Shown here piece after piece: positions 10,332 to 18,310 of a DNA stretch of 64,000 bases. The notes below the pieces were generated by a model. The model was not told the origin of the DNA, made no database searches, and saw nothing but the letters and a program-made list of their open reading frames with translations. Where the stretch lies: contig JAFZIO010000042.1 of the NCBI GenBank assembly GCA_017554335.1, forward strand, positions 124,001-188,000. Direction: 5' to 3'. The DNA is from Bacteroidales bacterium. Lineage in GTDB: Bacteria > Bacteroidota > Bacteroidia > Bacteroidales > UBA932. Positions within the stretch are counted from its first letter, which is position 1, and every line of letters starts with the position of its first letter. A program made the position numbers and the translations under genes.

Positions 10332-10554
10332 TGCAAGATTCCGGGAATGTTTGTATTTTTGTAATGAAAATGCATCTATTATGAAAGCGAAATATCTGGT
10401 AATCTACATCTTAGCCGGCGCGGCGTTCCTGGGCGTTTCGCTCTGGGTGTTCCTTTCCAACGGCAAGAGCTCAAAGGCTATACGCTACAAATACAAGCTG
10501 GGCGGCATCCTGCTCACTGCATGGTCTATGCTTACTTTCGCTTCCTGCGAGGGG
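10332..10554 (+). repeat. Left arm of long inverted repeat around the rSAM gene
   Basis: This arm covers the promoter and codons 1-58 of lipoprotein A. It is repeated in inverted orientation at 12365-12587. A 35-base stretch (10501-10535) is identical to the reverse complement of 12384-12418, and codons 32-58 differ at only 3 of 81 bases by my alignment. Upstream, TGCAAGATT and a -7 box are also shared at the same 22-base spacing. Similarity stops soon after the lipobox. Confidence 0.85.
10354..10361 (+). promoter_or_regulatory. -7 promoter box of lipoprotein A / rSAM unit
   Basis: TATTTTTG matches the Bacteroidetes sigma-ABfr -7 consensus TAnnTTTG. TGCAAGA begins 22 bases upstream (10332). 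The ATG at 10381 follows after 19 bases. Confidence 0.6.
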
Positions 10555-10947
10555 GGCAGACCGGTTGTGACATGCTATGAGCCGGCGGTCACCTGTTACG
10601 ACGTGGTGCAGGAGCAGGACCTCGTTGTGGTTGGCATCAAGGATAAAAGCGGTGATTTATTAAAGTGCGGAGACGCCATCGTCATCAAGGTAGAGTACCC
10701 CAGTTATGAGCGCTACCGCTACCGCCTCTCTACTGCCAGCACGTCGCCCAATGCCCCGGCACCTGTGGTTCTCCAGGAGAATGATTTCGAGGTTAAAGGC
10801 GCCCCCTGCGCTTTTGAGATGCTTGTCCGGGACACCGACTATACCGGAACCATCAAGCTCGTAGTTTACGGCCTCTATAATTCTGAGTCCGAAAAAGAGG
10901 CTGAAGCGGAATTGGCTGTCTTCACTTCATTCCACCTGACCAAATAA
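10381..10947 (+). CDS. rSAM-associated putative lipoprotein A
   Basis: A 188-residue protein. Residues 5-25 form a first transmembrane helix, followed by a basic linker (SSKAIRYKYK), a second hydrophobic segment (LLTAWSMLTFAS) and a lipobox-like cysteine at C56. A second cysteine (C65, in VTCYEP) is shared with the paralogue. The start at 10381 is chosen because both paralogues begin MKAKYL there. The first 68 residues match lipoprotein B (12023-12538) at 57 positions, while the C-terminal halves do not align. The stop overlaps the rSAM start (TAATG), so the two are translationally coupled. I recall a computational family called lipoprotein of the rSAM/lipoprotein system. Whether this protein is the enzyme's substrate is inference. 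Confidence 0.75.
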   Translation: MKAKYLVIYILAGAAFLGVSLWVFLSNGKSSKAIRYKYKLGGILLTAWSMLTFASCEGGRPVVTCYEPAVTCYDVVQEQDLVVVGIKDKSGDLLKCGDAIVIKVEYPSYERYRYRLSTASTSPNAPAPVVLQENDFEVKGAPCAFEMLVRDTDYTGTIKLVVYGLYNSESEKEAEAELAVFTSFHLTK

Positions 10948-11960
10948 TGTCTGTTCCCACAATAGGCAACATAGTATTCGAACTGACGGAAGCCTGCAAC
11001 CAGTGTTGCAGGTTCTGTTATAATTACTGGCGGGACGGCAGCACGCCGCTTCCTCCTCCCGACCCCAAGCTCGCCCGCAAGACGTTGCGGCGACTGCTCT
11101 CCCAGGCATCCGTGGGCACGATTTCGTTCTCCGGTGGCGAGCCAATGCTGCTGAAAAATATCCACGACCTCGCACTTGCCGCCCGGTTCAAGGGTACTCA
11201 CGTGAACGTGCTGACCAACGGAACCATGCTTACGGAAGATGCTCTCACGAACTTCGTCAGCCTTGGTGTAGGCGCGATTCAGATTCCGATACTGAGCGCC
11301 AATGCCGCCGTTCATGAGTATCTTACGCAACTCCCCGGCTCATGGGCCAAAGCCACCGACGCCCTCAGGCGTGTTGCCGCCGTAATGCCGACTGGCGCCT
11401 ATGCCGTACTGGTAATAACCGCCGTCAATGCCCCCGGCGTGCCGCAGACGCTGCAACTTATATACGATTCGGGCGTGAGGAACGTGATGGTAAACCGTTT
11501 CAACATCGGTGGGATGGGGCTTCGGAACTGCCGCGAGCTGGTGCTGAAGCCGGAGGTGCTCAAGCAGGCATTCGCCGACGTAGAGGCCTTCGCCGTAGCG
11601 CACCCCGACATGCACTTCGTCAGCGGAGTATGCACGCCCCTTTGCCTGCTGGACGTCAGTCCCTATCCGCACATCAAATTCACCTGGTGCAGCACCGACT
11701 TCAGCCGCAGGCCCGTAGCCGTCAGCTATAAAGGCGACGTACGTTTCTGCAACCATTCGCCCAAGGTAATAGGCAATATCTGGGAGCGCCCCATAGGGGA
11801 GATTCTTTCCGACCCGGAAACGGTCGCCCGTTACGCCGTGGTCCCTGAGAAATGTCGCGACTGCGCTCTTCTGAGCCGCTGCAACGGCGGCTGCCGCGCC
11901 GCCTCAGAGCAGGTCTACGGCAGCTTCGCCGAAGCTGATCCTATCTTGGAGCAGATTTAG
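10947..11960 (+). CDS. Radical SAM/SPASM enzyme of an rSAM/lipoprotein system
   Basis: A 337-residue radical SAM enzyme with cluster motif CX3CX2C (C17, C21, C24) and the SAM-binding GGE at 63-65. The C-terminal SPASM domain has all expected cysteines: C248, C268, and CX2CX5CX3C at C303, C306, C312 and C316, enough for two auxiliary Fe-S clusters. SPASM enzymes usually modify ribosomal peptides or protein side chains, so this is probably a maturase. It overlaps the stop of lipoprotein A and converges on its paralogue, lipoprotein B. No precursor peptide, peptidase or exporter gene is adjacent, which favours the lipoproteins as partners. The modification made is unknown. Confidence 0.88.
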   Translation: MSVPTIGNIVFELTEACNQCCRFCYNYWRDGSTPLPPPDPKLARKTLRRLLSQASVGTISFSGGEPMLLKNIHDLALAARFKGTHVNVLTNGTMLTEDALTNFVSLGVGAIQIPILSANAAVHEYLTQLPGSWAKATDALRRVAAVMPTGAYAVLVITAVNAPGVPQTLQLIYDSGVRNVMVNRFNIGGMGLRNCRELVLKPEVLKQAFADVEAFAVAHPDMHFVSGVCTPLCLLDVSPYPHIKFTWCSTDFSRRPVAVSYKGDVRFCNHSPKVIGNIWERPIGEILSDPETVARYAVVPEKCRDCALLSRCNGGCRAASEQVYGSFAEADPILEQI

Positions 11961-11965
11961 CCCTT

Positions 11966-11997
11966 GCTCAACGGTACATTCTCAGGCACCCTTGAGC
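11966..11997. terminator. Hairpin between convergent rSAM and lipoprotein B genes
   Basis: GCTCAACGGT and ACCCTTGAGC form an imperfect stem (8 of 10 pairs) between two converging genes. The right arm is the same sequence found in the hairpin at 62398-62431. No clear T-run follows, so terminator function is inferred from position. Confidence 0.5.
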
Positions 11998-12022
11998 GTT
12001 ATAAGTAGTCATATGCGGGGCA

Positions 12023-12538
12023 TCAGTTGATTGTGAAGGGGGTATAAACTTGATCCATTTCCATCTCCGAGCCGTCCTCTCCCTGAACAATACGAATGAA
12101 ATATAGTATCGCATCTCCCTTGAAGTCTCCTACGGAGAGGGTTATCTTGCAGTCATTTGTTCCGGCCACGCATTCAAACTCCTGCTCCTGAAGTGTCTCC
12201 CCAGGCTCCGCTTTATCATAAGGGGCAATCCGGCATTTGTATTTGCCGGCAAGATCGGTTACAAAGTGCACAAGCATAACATCCCCGTTAGTGAACGTAG
12301 TCTTGCCCTCGATATAGGCATATTCCGGCGGAACCGGATCATAACAGGTCACAAACGGCCCGGGGCCCTCGCAGGAAGCGAAGGTAAGCATAGACCATGC
12401 AGTGAGCAGGATGCCGCCAAGCTTGTATTTGTAGCGTATAGCCTTGGCGTTCTTGCCGTTGGAAAGCAACACCCAGAGCGAAACGCCCAGGAATGCTACG
12501 CCGACGACGATGTAGATTATCAGATATTTTGCTTTCAT
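12023..12538 (-). CDS. rSAM-associated putative lipoprotein B
   Basis: A 171-residue paralogue of lipoprotein A in the opposite orientation. It has the same architecture: transmembrane helix (residues 5-25), basic linker (residues 29-39), second hydrophobic segment, lipobox-like C56 (TFASCEG) and C65 in VTCYDP. The ATG at 12538 is used because it gives the conserved MKAKYL start; an alternative TTG lies two codons upstream. Residues 32-58 are identical to lipoprotein A. The region after residue 68 differs completely and is acidic (GEDGSEMEMDQ). It has its own promoter, a duplicate of that of lipoprotein A. It converges with the rSAM gene, so the single enzyme may serve two lipoproteins. Confidence 0.75.
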   Translation of the reverse strand: MKAKYLIIYIVVGVAFLGVSLWVLLSNGKNAKAIRYKYKLGGILLTAWSMLTFASCEGPGPFVTCYDPVPPEYAYIEGKTTFTNGDVMLVHFVTDLAGKYKCRIAPYDKAEPGETLQEQEFECVAGTNDCKITLSVGDFKGDAILYFIRIVQGEDGSEMEMDQVYTPFTIN

Positions 12539-12587
12539 AATCAACGACTTTACACTACATAAATACTATTATTCATAAAATCTTGCA
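12365..12587 (-). repeat. Right arm of long inverted repeat around the rSAM gene
   Basis: The inverted copy of 10332-10554, covering the promoter and codons 1-58 of lipoprotein B. The two arms enclose about 1.8 kb holding the rSAM gene and both variable lipoprotein C-termini. Near-identity of codons 32-58 beside total divergence downstream suggests gene conversion or recombination. Confidence 0.85.
12558..12565 (-). promoter_or_regulatory. -7 promoter box of lipoprotein B
   Basis: On the minus strand this reads TATTTATG, one mismatch from TAnnTTTG. TGCAAGA starts 22 bases upstream (12587), the same spacing as at lipoprotein A. Confidence 0.5.
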
Positions 12588-12595
12588 TGTTCGGT

Positions 12596-12630
12596 GGGCA
12601 AGGTCCCATTCTATTGGGCCCACCTTGCCC
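12596..12630. repeat. Intergenic hairpin, GGGCAAGGT class
   Basis: GGGCAAGGT and ACCTTGCCC form a 9-bp perfect stem around an inner GGGCCC. It is one of three copies of this hairpin class in the window (see 12669 and 31596). It lies between the promoter of lipoprotein B and the end of murF. Confidence 0.65.
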
Positions 12631-12668
12631 GCAAATGTGTCTCTGAAACGCCTCTCGGGCATATTGAT

Positions 12669-12703
12669 GGGCAAGGTCCCCCTAATAAAACGGGACCTTG
12701 CCC
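12669..12703. terminator. Perfect 12-bp hairpin downstream of murF
   Basis: GGGCAAGGTCCC and GGGACCTTGCCC form a perfect 12-bp stem with an 11-base loop, 6 bases past the murF stop. No long T-run follows on the minus strand, so intrinsic termination is only likely by position. Same class as 12596-12630 and 31596-31632. Confidence 0.65.
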
Positions 12704-12709
12704 GGATTG

Positions 12710-13999
12710 CTACAGTTCCGGCAAGACTTTCTCCATCTGGATGCCGCGGGAGCCCTTGACGAGGATGGCGCGGCCGGAGACGGGGTGTTCATGAAGCCAG
12801 GCAGCAAGAGAAGCGGAATCCGGGAAGCACTGGCAGCCTGAAGCAGTTTTGCCGAACTCCTCCCCTACCAGGATGGCGGGGATACCGGCGGCGCGGAGCT
12901 GCTCCACAACCTTAACGTGCTCGGCCACCGATTCGGCGCCGAGTTCGCGCATGTCGCCCAGAAGCGCCAGCTTCTCCGGAGCCTGAAGGGCGGCAAAGTT
13001 CTCAAGAGCCGCACGCATGGAGGAAGGATTGGCGTTGTAGGCATCCACGATGAGGGTATTGCGCTCCGTACGCACCATCTGCGAACGCTGGTTGGCAGGC
13101 ACGAACGACTCTATGGCGGCTACGGCATCGGCACGCGGCACGCCGAAGTACTCACCCACGGCAAGGGCGGCAAGCACATTGGCGGCGTTGTACGCGCCGA
13201 CCAGCCGGGTATGCACCTCACAATCGCGCAACTTAAGACCCAGGAAGGGTTCCTCGGGAGTGGTGGGCAGAAGCTCCGCCCCCTGATACTTCAGGCCGTA
13301 GCCGAAGAAGTGGCACGGCAGGCCGGCGGCCATTCCGCGCAGGTCTTCGTCATCTTCGTTGATGAAGATGAGGCTGCCGGGACGGGAGCCCAGCCAGCGG
13401 TAGAGCGCCCCCTTGGCCTGCTTGACACCCTCGAAGGAGCCGAAGCCCAGAAGGTGCGCCCGGCCGACGTTGGTTATGAGGCCGTAGTCGGGCTGCGACA
13501 CCCGGACCAGCTTCTCTATATCATCGGGGTGGTTGGCGCCCATCTCGATTACGGCAATCTCCGTTTCAGGGGTAATACTGAGCAGACTTAGCGGCACTCC
13601 TATGTCATTGTTCAAGTTACCTTTAGTAGCCGTTACCTTAAACTTTCGTTCAAGTACGGCAGCTATAAGGTTCTTGGTGGTTGTCTTGCCGTTGGTACCC
13701 GTAAGACCAAGCACCGGCAGCTTGCCGTCGCGCACGTGGGTGCGATGCCAGATGGCAAGGTCACGCAGCGTAGTCAGCGGATCCGCCACCCTAATCAGGC
13801 GGCCGTCTTCAGGCAGCTCGGCATCATCATTCACTACCGCCCAGGCGGCGCCGTCTTCCAGCGCCTTCATGGCAAAGGCGTTGCCGTCAAACGTCTCACC
13901 CCTCAGGGCGAAGAACACTTCCCCGCCCTGTATTGCCCGGCTGTCGGTCGTCACCCTGTAACCGCAGTCGCAATACAACTTATATAGATTTTCTATCAT
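12710..13999 (-). CDS. murF: UDP-MurNAc-tripeptide:D-Ala-D-Ala ligase
   Basis: A 429-residue cytoplasmic Mur ligase that adds D-Ala-D-Ala to UDP-MurNAc-tripeptide to complete the peptidoglycan precursor. The N-terminal domain has the TTDSRAIQGGEVFFAL signature, which defines MurF/MurE-type UDP binding. The ATP loop is GLTGTNGKTTTKN. Further conserved points are EMGANHPDDI, the NVGRAHL histidine and DAYNANPSS in the C-terminal domain. Length is normal. It stands alone rather than in a cell-wall cluster. Upstream lies a 150-bp structured element (14013-14165) that could form part of its leader. Confidence 0.95.
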   Translation of the reverse strand: MIENLYKLYCDCGYRVTTDSRAIQGGEVFFALRGETFDGNAFAMKALEDGAAWAVVNDDAELPEDGRLIRVADPLTTLRDLAIWHRTHVRDGKLPVLGLTGTNGKTTTKNLIAAVLERKFKVTATKGNLNNDIGVPLSLLSITPETEIAVIEMGANHPDDIEKLVRVSQPDYGLITNVGRAHLLGFGSFEGVKQAKGALYRWLGSRPGSLIFINEDDEDLRGMAAGLPCHFFGYGLKYQGAELLPTTPEEPFLGLKLRDCEVHTRLVGAYNAANVLAALAVGEYFGVPRADAVAAIESFVPANQRSQMVRTERNTLIVDAYNANPSSMRAALENFAALQAPEKLALLGDMRELGAESVAEHVKVVEQLRAAGIPAILVGEEFGKTASGCQCFPDSASLAAWLHEHPVSGRAILVKGSRGIQMEKVLPEL

Positions 14000-14012
14000 A
14001 CCTTGAAATTAA

Positions 14013-14165
14013 TGCTGCTGCTTGTAGCGGGAGCCAGCTGTCTGTTTCGCAATCGTAAGCACTCTCGCTTGTAGAGGGAGGGGCCCAGCCGCAAGGCTGG
14101 GAGGGCGAGGACCGGAGGTCCGAGGATGGAGAAACAGACAGCTGCGGGAGCTAACAGCAGCAGCA
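14013..14165. repeat. Structured intergenic element with 36-bp terminal inverted repeats
   Basis: Arms 14013-14048 and 14131-14165 are imperfect inverted repeats that begin TGCTGCTGCT and share CAGCTGTCTGTTTC at the inner end. Inside are three smaller hairpins: AAGC/GCTT near 14057-14070, CCCAGCC-GCAA-GGCTGGG (14084-14101, a GNRA loop) and GGACC-GGA-GGTCC (14109-14121). It could be a small non-autonomous repeat, a structured leader of murF or a 3' structure of dut. No coding potential is evident. Confidence 0.6.
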
Positions 14166-14173
14166 AATAACAA

Positions 14174-14608
14174 TCATTTAACTCCCGTACTGCCGAAGCC
14201 GCCGGCTCCGCGGGCAGAATCGGCTAGAGAATCCGTCACATCCCACTCAATAACTTCATGCTTCGCCAGCACCAACTGCGCCACGCGCTCCCCTTTCTCC
14301 ACCGTAAACGGCACGTTGGAAAGGTTCACCAGGATGACGCACACCTCGCCGCGATAGTCGGCGTCTATGGTGCCGGGGGCGTTGAGCACGGTAATCCCCT
14401 TCTTGGCAGCAAGCCCGCTGCGGGGACGCACCTGCACCTCGTAACCCGCCGGAATCTCCAGATACAGGCCCGTGGGCACCATTGCACGCCCCAGCGGCTC
14501 AAGCACTATAGGCTCCTCATTCGCCGCCCGCACGTCAAGCCCGGCAGAGAACTCCGTGGCGTACTCCGGCAGCGGATTGGAGCTGCGGTTTATAACCTTG
14601 ACTTTCAT
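14174..14608 (-). CDS. dut: dUTP diphosphatase
   Basis: A 144-residue trimeric dUTPase that hydrolyses dUTP to dUMP and pyrophosphate, keeping uracil out of DNA and feeding dTMP synthesis. The five family motifs are visible: AGLDVRA, the [11 protein letters not shown] phosphate site, [13 protein letters not shown] with the catalytic Asp, RVAQLVL, and the glycine-rich C-terminal arm [11 protein letters not shown]. The frame is open upstream, but the ATG at 14608 gives the usual MKVKVINRS start and sits on the stop of the preceding permease gene (TAATG overlap), so the two are translationally coupled. Confidence 0.96.
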   Translation of the reverse strand: MKVKVINRSSNPLPEYATEFSAGLDVRAANEEPIVLEPLGRAMVPTGLYLEIPAGYEVQVRPRSGLAAKKGITVLNAPGTIDADYRGEVCVILVNLSNVPFTVEKGERVAQLVLAKHEVIEWDVTDSLADSARGAGGFGSTGVK

Positions 14609-15894
14609 TATGCGGCGACTTTCTGTTTCTTCTGGGGGTCCTTGAAGAGGATGGCGAAGAGCACCGCCACCACGAAGGCGTAACCGGCAAAGATGAACCA
14701 TGCCTTGGGCCATGAAGGAACGGCAGCCTTGTAAACGGTGGCGTCCACGACTGCGCCGGCGGCAAGAGTGCCGATGGTGGCGCCGAAGCCGTTGGTCATC
14801 ATCATGAAGAGGCCCTGGGCACTGGAACGGATGTCAACGGCAGCGTTCTGCTCCACATAAAGGGAACCGGAGATATTGAAGAAGTCGAATGCGAAACCGT
14901 AAACTATGCAGCTCAGGATGAAGAGCAGCACGCCCGGCATGGCGGGGTTGCCGAGACCGAAGAAGCCGAAGCGGAACACCCATGCGAACATGGCTATGAG
15001 CATCACCTTCTTGATGCCGAACTTCTTCATTGCGAAAGGTATCAGGAGGATACACAGGGTCTCGGACGCCTGCGAAATGGCTATAAGGGCGTTGGAGTTC
15101 TTGACGGCAAAGGTGTTGGCCAGGGCGGGATCCGCAGCGAAGGAGCTGAGGAAGGTGTTGGCGTAGCCGTTGGTAATCTGCAGGGAGGCGCCGAGCAGCA
15201 TGGAGAAGATGAAGAAGATGGCGAACTGGCCGTCCTTGAAGAGGGTGAAGGCCTTGAGGCCGAATGCGTCCGCCAGGCTCTCGTTCTTCTTGCTCTTGTC
15301 AATCGGGCAGGCCGGCATGGTCAGCGCATAGCCGCAGAGGATAAGCGAAAGGATACCGGAAGAAATGAGCTGGGTGTAGCTGTCCTGCATGGCGACGCCG
15401 CCGATGTGCAGGAAGTTGGTGGTCAGCATGCTGCAGATGAAGCCCACGGTACCGAAAACACGGATGGGCGGGAAGTCTTTCACGGGATCCATGCCTTCCT
15501 TGGCCATGGCGTTGTAAGACACCGAGTTGACCAGGGCGATGGTGGGCATGAAGAAAGCCACGCTGATGCTGTACATGATGAACAGGGGTGCGAACTGGAC
15601 CGCATCGCCTGCATTCATACAATAGATTCCGGCTCCTGCCATTGCCACACCGGCGATGCCGTGGCAGAGGGAAAGCACCTTCTGGGCCTCCATCTTCTTG
15701 TCTGCCAGTATACCCATGAGGGTGGGCATGAAGATGGAAACTATGCCCTGCATGGCAAAGAACCATTTGATCTGCGATCCGAGGCCTATGTTGCCGAGGT
15801 AACGGCCGAGGGAAGTAAGGTAGGCGCCCCAGACGGCAAACTCAAGGAAAAGCATCAAGACGAGCTTGAGAGTAATGGGTTTTATCTTCTGCAT
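14608..15894 (-). CDS. Nucleoside:H+ symporter, MFS (NupG-like)
   Basis: A 428-residue inner-membrane protein with twelve hydrophobic segments. The N-terminus ([18 protein letters not shown]) and the mid-protein [12 protein letters not shown] segment match the nucleoside-proton symporter branch of the major facilitator superfamily (NupG/XapB). It would import nucleosides. Coupling to dut through a TAATG overlap supports a nucleotide-salvage role. It has its own promoter divergent from tgt. Exact substrate range is not readable, and sugar transporters of the same superfamily look similar. Confidence 0.85.
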   Translation of the reverse strand: MQKIKPITLKLVLMLFLEFAVWGAYLTSLGRYLGNIGLGSQIKWFFAMQGIVSIFMPTLMGILADKKMEAQKVLSLCHGIAGVAMAGAGIYCMNAGDAVQFAPLFIMYSISVAFFMPTIALVNSVSYNAMAKEGMDPVKDFPPIRVFGTVGFICSMLTTNFLHIGGVAMQDSYTQLISSGILSLILCGYALTMPACPIDKSKKNESLADAFGLKAFTLFKDGQFAIFFIFSMLLGASLQITNGYANTFLSSFAADPALANTFAVKNSNALIAISQASETLCILLIPFAMKKFGIKKVMLIAMFAWVFRFGFFGLGNPAMPGVLLFILSCIVYGFAFDFFNISGSLYVEQNAAVDIRSSAQGLFMMMTNGFGATIGTLAAGAVVDATVYKAAVPSWPKAWFIFAGYAFVVAVLFAILFKDPQKKQKVAA

Positions 15895-15925
15895 AGTATA
15901 AAGTGTTATTATCTGCTAATTCTTA

Positions 15926-15933
15926 CAAATGTA
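15926..15933 (-). promoter_or_regulatory. -7 promoter box of the symporter-dut unit
   Basis: The minus strand reads TACATTTG, matching TAnnTTTG, 31 bases before the symporter ATG. It is divergent from the tgt promoter. Confidence 0.55.
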
Positions 15934-15945
15934 CGAAAAAATCCG

Positions 15946-15953
15946 TACTTTTG
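15946..15953 (+). promoter_or_regulatory. -7 promoter box of tgt
   Basis: TACTTTTG matches TAnnTTTG and ends 19 bases before the tgt ATG. Confidence 0.6.
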
Positions 15954-15972
15954 CAGCATCAAAAACGCATAG

Positions 15973-17106
15973 ATGTTCAAATTTGTCCCCATTGCCAAAG
16001 ACAAGGCATCATCTGCCCGCACCGGCATTCTTTCCACCGACCACGGAGAGATACACACCCCCATTTTCATGCCCGTAGGCACAGTGGGTTCGGTCAAGGG
16101 AGTCTGGCACAGGGACCTCAAGGAAGACATCAAGGCAGAGATAATACTCGGCAACACTTACCACCTCTACCTCCGGCCCGGACTCGACATACTCAGGCAG
16201 GCAGGCGGACTGCACCGCTTCGAGAACTGGGACCGTCCCATACTCACGGACAGCGGCGGATTCCAGGTGTTCAGCCTCTCCAAAATTCGCAAGATCACTC
16301 CTGAAGGATGCCGCTTCCAGTCGCATATAGACGGCTCCCGACACCTCTTCACTCCGGAGAACAACGTAGACACGCAACGCATAATAGGAGCCGACATAAT
16401 GATGGCCCTGGACGAGTGCTGCCCGGGAGACGCAGACCGACAGTATGCCGCTAAGTCACTGAAGCTTACGCAGGGTTGGCTGGAGCGTTACTCCAAGCAC
16501 TTCAAGGAGACGGAGCCCCTGTACGGGCACGCCCAGACCTTCTTCCCCATCATCCAGGGATGCACCTATCCCGACCTCCGGGTGGAGGCCGCCGAGCACG
16601 CTATCCCCTTCTCCGAAGCCGGAATAGCCATAGGCGGCCTGGCAGTCGGCGAGCCCACGGAAGTGATGTACGAAATGCTCGAGGTGCTCGACCCGGTGAT
16701 ACCCCGGGACAGGGCGCGCTACCTCATGGGAGTCGGCACACCCGCCAACATACTGGAGGCCATCTCCCGCGGCGTGGACATGTTCGACTGCGTGATGCCC
16801 ACCCGCAACGGCCGCAACGGCATGCTCTTCACCTGGGAGGGCATAATGAACATGCGCAACGCCAAGTGGGCTGACGATTTTTCAGTAATAGACCCGCAGG
16901 GCACGTCTTTTGCGGACCATACATATACGCGCGCTTACCTGCACCACCTTTTCATAGCCGGCGAGATGTTCGCCGCGATGCTGGCAAGCGAGCACAACCT
17001 TGCGTTCTACCTTGACGTGGTTCGTCAGGCGCGTGCGCATATAGAAGCGGGTGATTTCGCAGCCTGGAAGGACCAGGCGGTACGCAAGCTCACCCAGAGA
17101 CTGTAA
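15973..17106 (+). CDS. tgt: tRNA-guanine transglycosylase (zinc-cysteine-less)
   Basis: A 377-residue enzyme that exchanges guanine-34 for a queuine precursor in tRNAs with GUN anticodons. Signature segments are intact: DSGGFQVFSL, the IGGLAVGEP pocket and FDCVMPTRNGRNG with the nucleophilic Asp. In characterised enzymes a CXCX2C plus His binds structural zinc. Here the matching stretch is DPQGTSFADHTYTRAYL, with no cysteine, while the later His (SEHNLAF) remains. I recall similar cysteine loss in other Bacteroidetes, so this may be a lineage trait. It is followed after 3 bases by the Lpt-type permease gene. Confidence 0.93.
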   Translation: MFKFVPIAKDKASSARTGILSTDHGEIHTPIFMPVGTVGSVKGVWHRDLKEDIKAEIILGNTYHLYLRPGLDILRQAGGLHRFENWDRPILTDSGGFQVFSLSKIRKITPEGCRFQSHIDGSRHLFTPENNVDTQRIIGADIMMALDECCPGDADRQYAAKSLKLTQGWLERYSKHFKETEPLYGHAQTFFPIIQGCTYPDLRVEAAEHAIPFSEAGIAIGGLAVGEPTEVMYEMLEVLDPVIPRDRARYLMGVGTPANILEAISRGVDMFDCVMPTRNGRNGMLFTWEGIMNMRNAKWADDFSVIDPQGTSFADHTYTRAYLHHLFIAGEMFAAMLASEHNLAFYLDVVRQARAHIEAGDFAAWKDQAVRKLTQRL

Positions 17107-17109
17107 GAA

Positions 17110-18204
17110 ATGAGTTTGAAGCCGAAAATACTCGACAGATACATAATGAAGAAGTTCCTTTCGACCTTCTTCATCGCCCTGCTGATTATAATCGGCATAG
17201 TCATCATCTTCGACATCTCGGAGAAGATAGAGAACTTCGTGGAGCACGAAGTGCCCCTGAAGACCATCATACTGGACTACTACGTCAACTTCATCCCCTA
17301 CTTCATCAACATGTTCTCGCCGCTCTTCGTGTTCATAACGGTCATCTTCTTCACATCCAGGATGGCAGCGAACTCGGAGATCATTGCCATATTGTCAGGA
17401 GGCGTGAGCTATCACAGGATGATGGTGCCGTACGTGGTCTCCGCAGCCCTCATAGCCCTGCTGTCGCTGGGTCTCAACCTCTTCGTGATTCCGCGATCCA
17501 ACGCCACCAGAGTGGACTTCGAGACAAAATACGTAGACCAGAACTACACCAAGTACAGCCGTAACAACGTCCACTACCAGATAGCTCCGGGGCAGTTCGT
17601 GTACGTACAGTCGTTCAGCGCATACAACAATACGGCATACAAGTTCACCCTGGAAACCATAGAGAACAACAAGCTGGTGTCCAAGGTAACTGCCGAATCC
17701 GCCGTCTGGGACAGCACCATGGACGGATGGCACCTGCGCCGCTGGTTCATACGCGACTACGGCACCGGCCTGGAGGACAAGGTTCGCTGCGGCGACAAGC
17801 TGGATACGGTCATAGCCCTCAAGCTGAGCGATTTCTACCGCAACCAGAAGACCGTTGAGACCCTTACCCAGAAAGACCTCAACGCCCTTATCGCGACCCA
17901 GAAGATGCGCGGCGACTCCAACGTGATGTACGCCCAGATAGAGAAGAACCGCCGCATGACCCTCCCCTTCTCCGCCTTCATCCTTACCATAATGGCGGTA
18001 GCCCTGACCAGCAAGAAGAAGCGCGGCGGCATTGGCTTCAACCTGGCCCTTGGAATAGGTCTCGCATTCCTCTATATCCTGTTCCTGAAGTTCAGTGAAA
18101 TGTTCGTTTTCACCGACACTTTACCTGCAGGATGGGCTCTGTGGCTGCCCAACTTCGTATACACCGCAATTGCCGCGGTCCTCTACAAGCTGGCCCCCAA
18201 ATAG
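17110..18204 (+). CDS. LptF/LptG-family LPS export permease
   Basis: A 364-residue inner-membrane protein of the YjgP/YjgQ family, which with LptB moves lipopolysaccharide from the inner membrane to the Lpt bridge. Three N-terminal helices (residues ~13-115) are followed by a periplasmic beta-jellyroll region (~125-270) and three C-terminal helices. The SEIIAILSGGVSYHRMM segment is the coupling region typical of the family. It is cotranscribed with tgt and ends before a strong hairpin at 18258. LptF and LptG cannot be told apart here; Bacteroidetes often place this gene next to tgt. Confidence 0.9.
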   Translation: MSLKPKILDRYIMKKFLSTFFIALLIIIGIVIIFDISEKIENFVEHEVPLKTIILDYYVNFIPYFINMFSPLFVFITVIFFTSRMAANSEIIAILSGGVSYHRMMVPYVVSAALIALLSLGLNLFVIPRSNATRVDFETKYVDQNYTKYSRNNVHYQIAPGQFVYVQSFSAYNNTAYKFTLETIENNKLVSKVTAESAVWDSTMDGWHLRRWFIRDYGTGLEDKVRCGDKLDTVIALKLSDFYRNQKTVETLTQKDLNALIATQKMRGDSNVMYAQIEKNRRMTLPFSAFILTIMAVALTSKKKRGGIGFNLALGIGLAFLYILFLKFSEMFVFTDTLPAGWALWLPNFVYTAIAAVLYKLAPK

Positions 18205-18257
18205 GCCCCGAAACCCCTTTTGAAACAAAATTGTTAACAGTAATAACAAAAAAGTTT

Positions 18258-18295
18258 CCCCTCCTGATTATCAACAATCAAGAGGGGAATATTTT
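18258..18295 (+). terminator. Rho-independent terminator of tgt-lptG
   Basis: CCCCTCCTGATT and AATCAAGAGGGG (11 of 12 pairs) flank a 6-base loop and are followed by AATATTTT, 53 bases past the permease stop. The next gene converges from the right, so it may act in both directions. Confidence 0.75.
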
Positions 18296-18310
18296 AAGTA
18301 AATACGGGTA

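Noticed and set aside
12538-12710. A small gene between lipoprotein B and murF
   Set aside because: The region is filled by the promoter and two hairpins; the only open frame reads through the hairpins and has no coding character.
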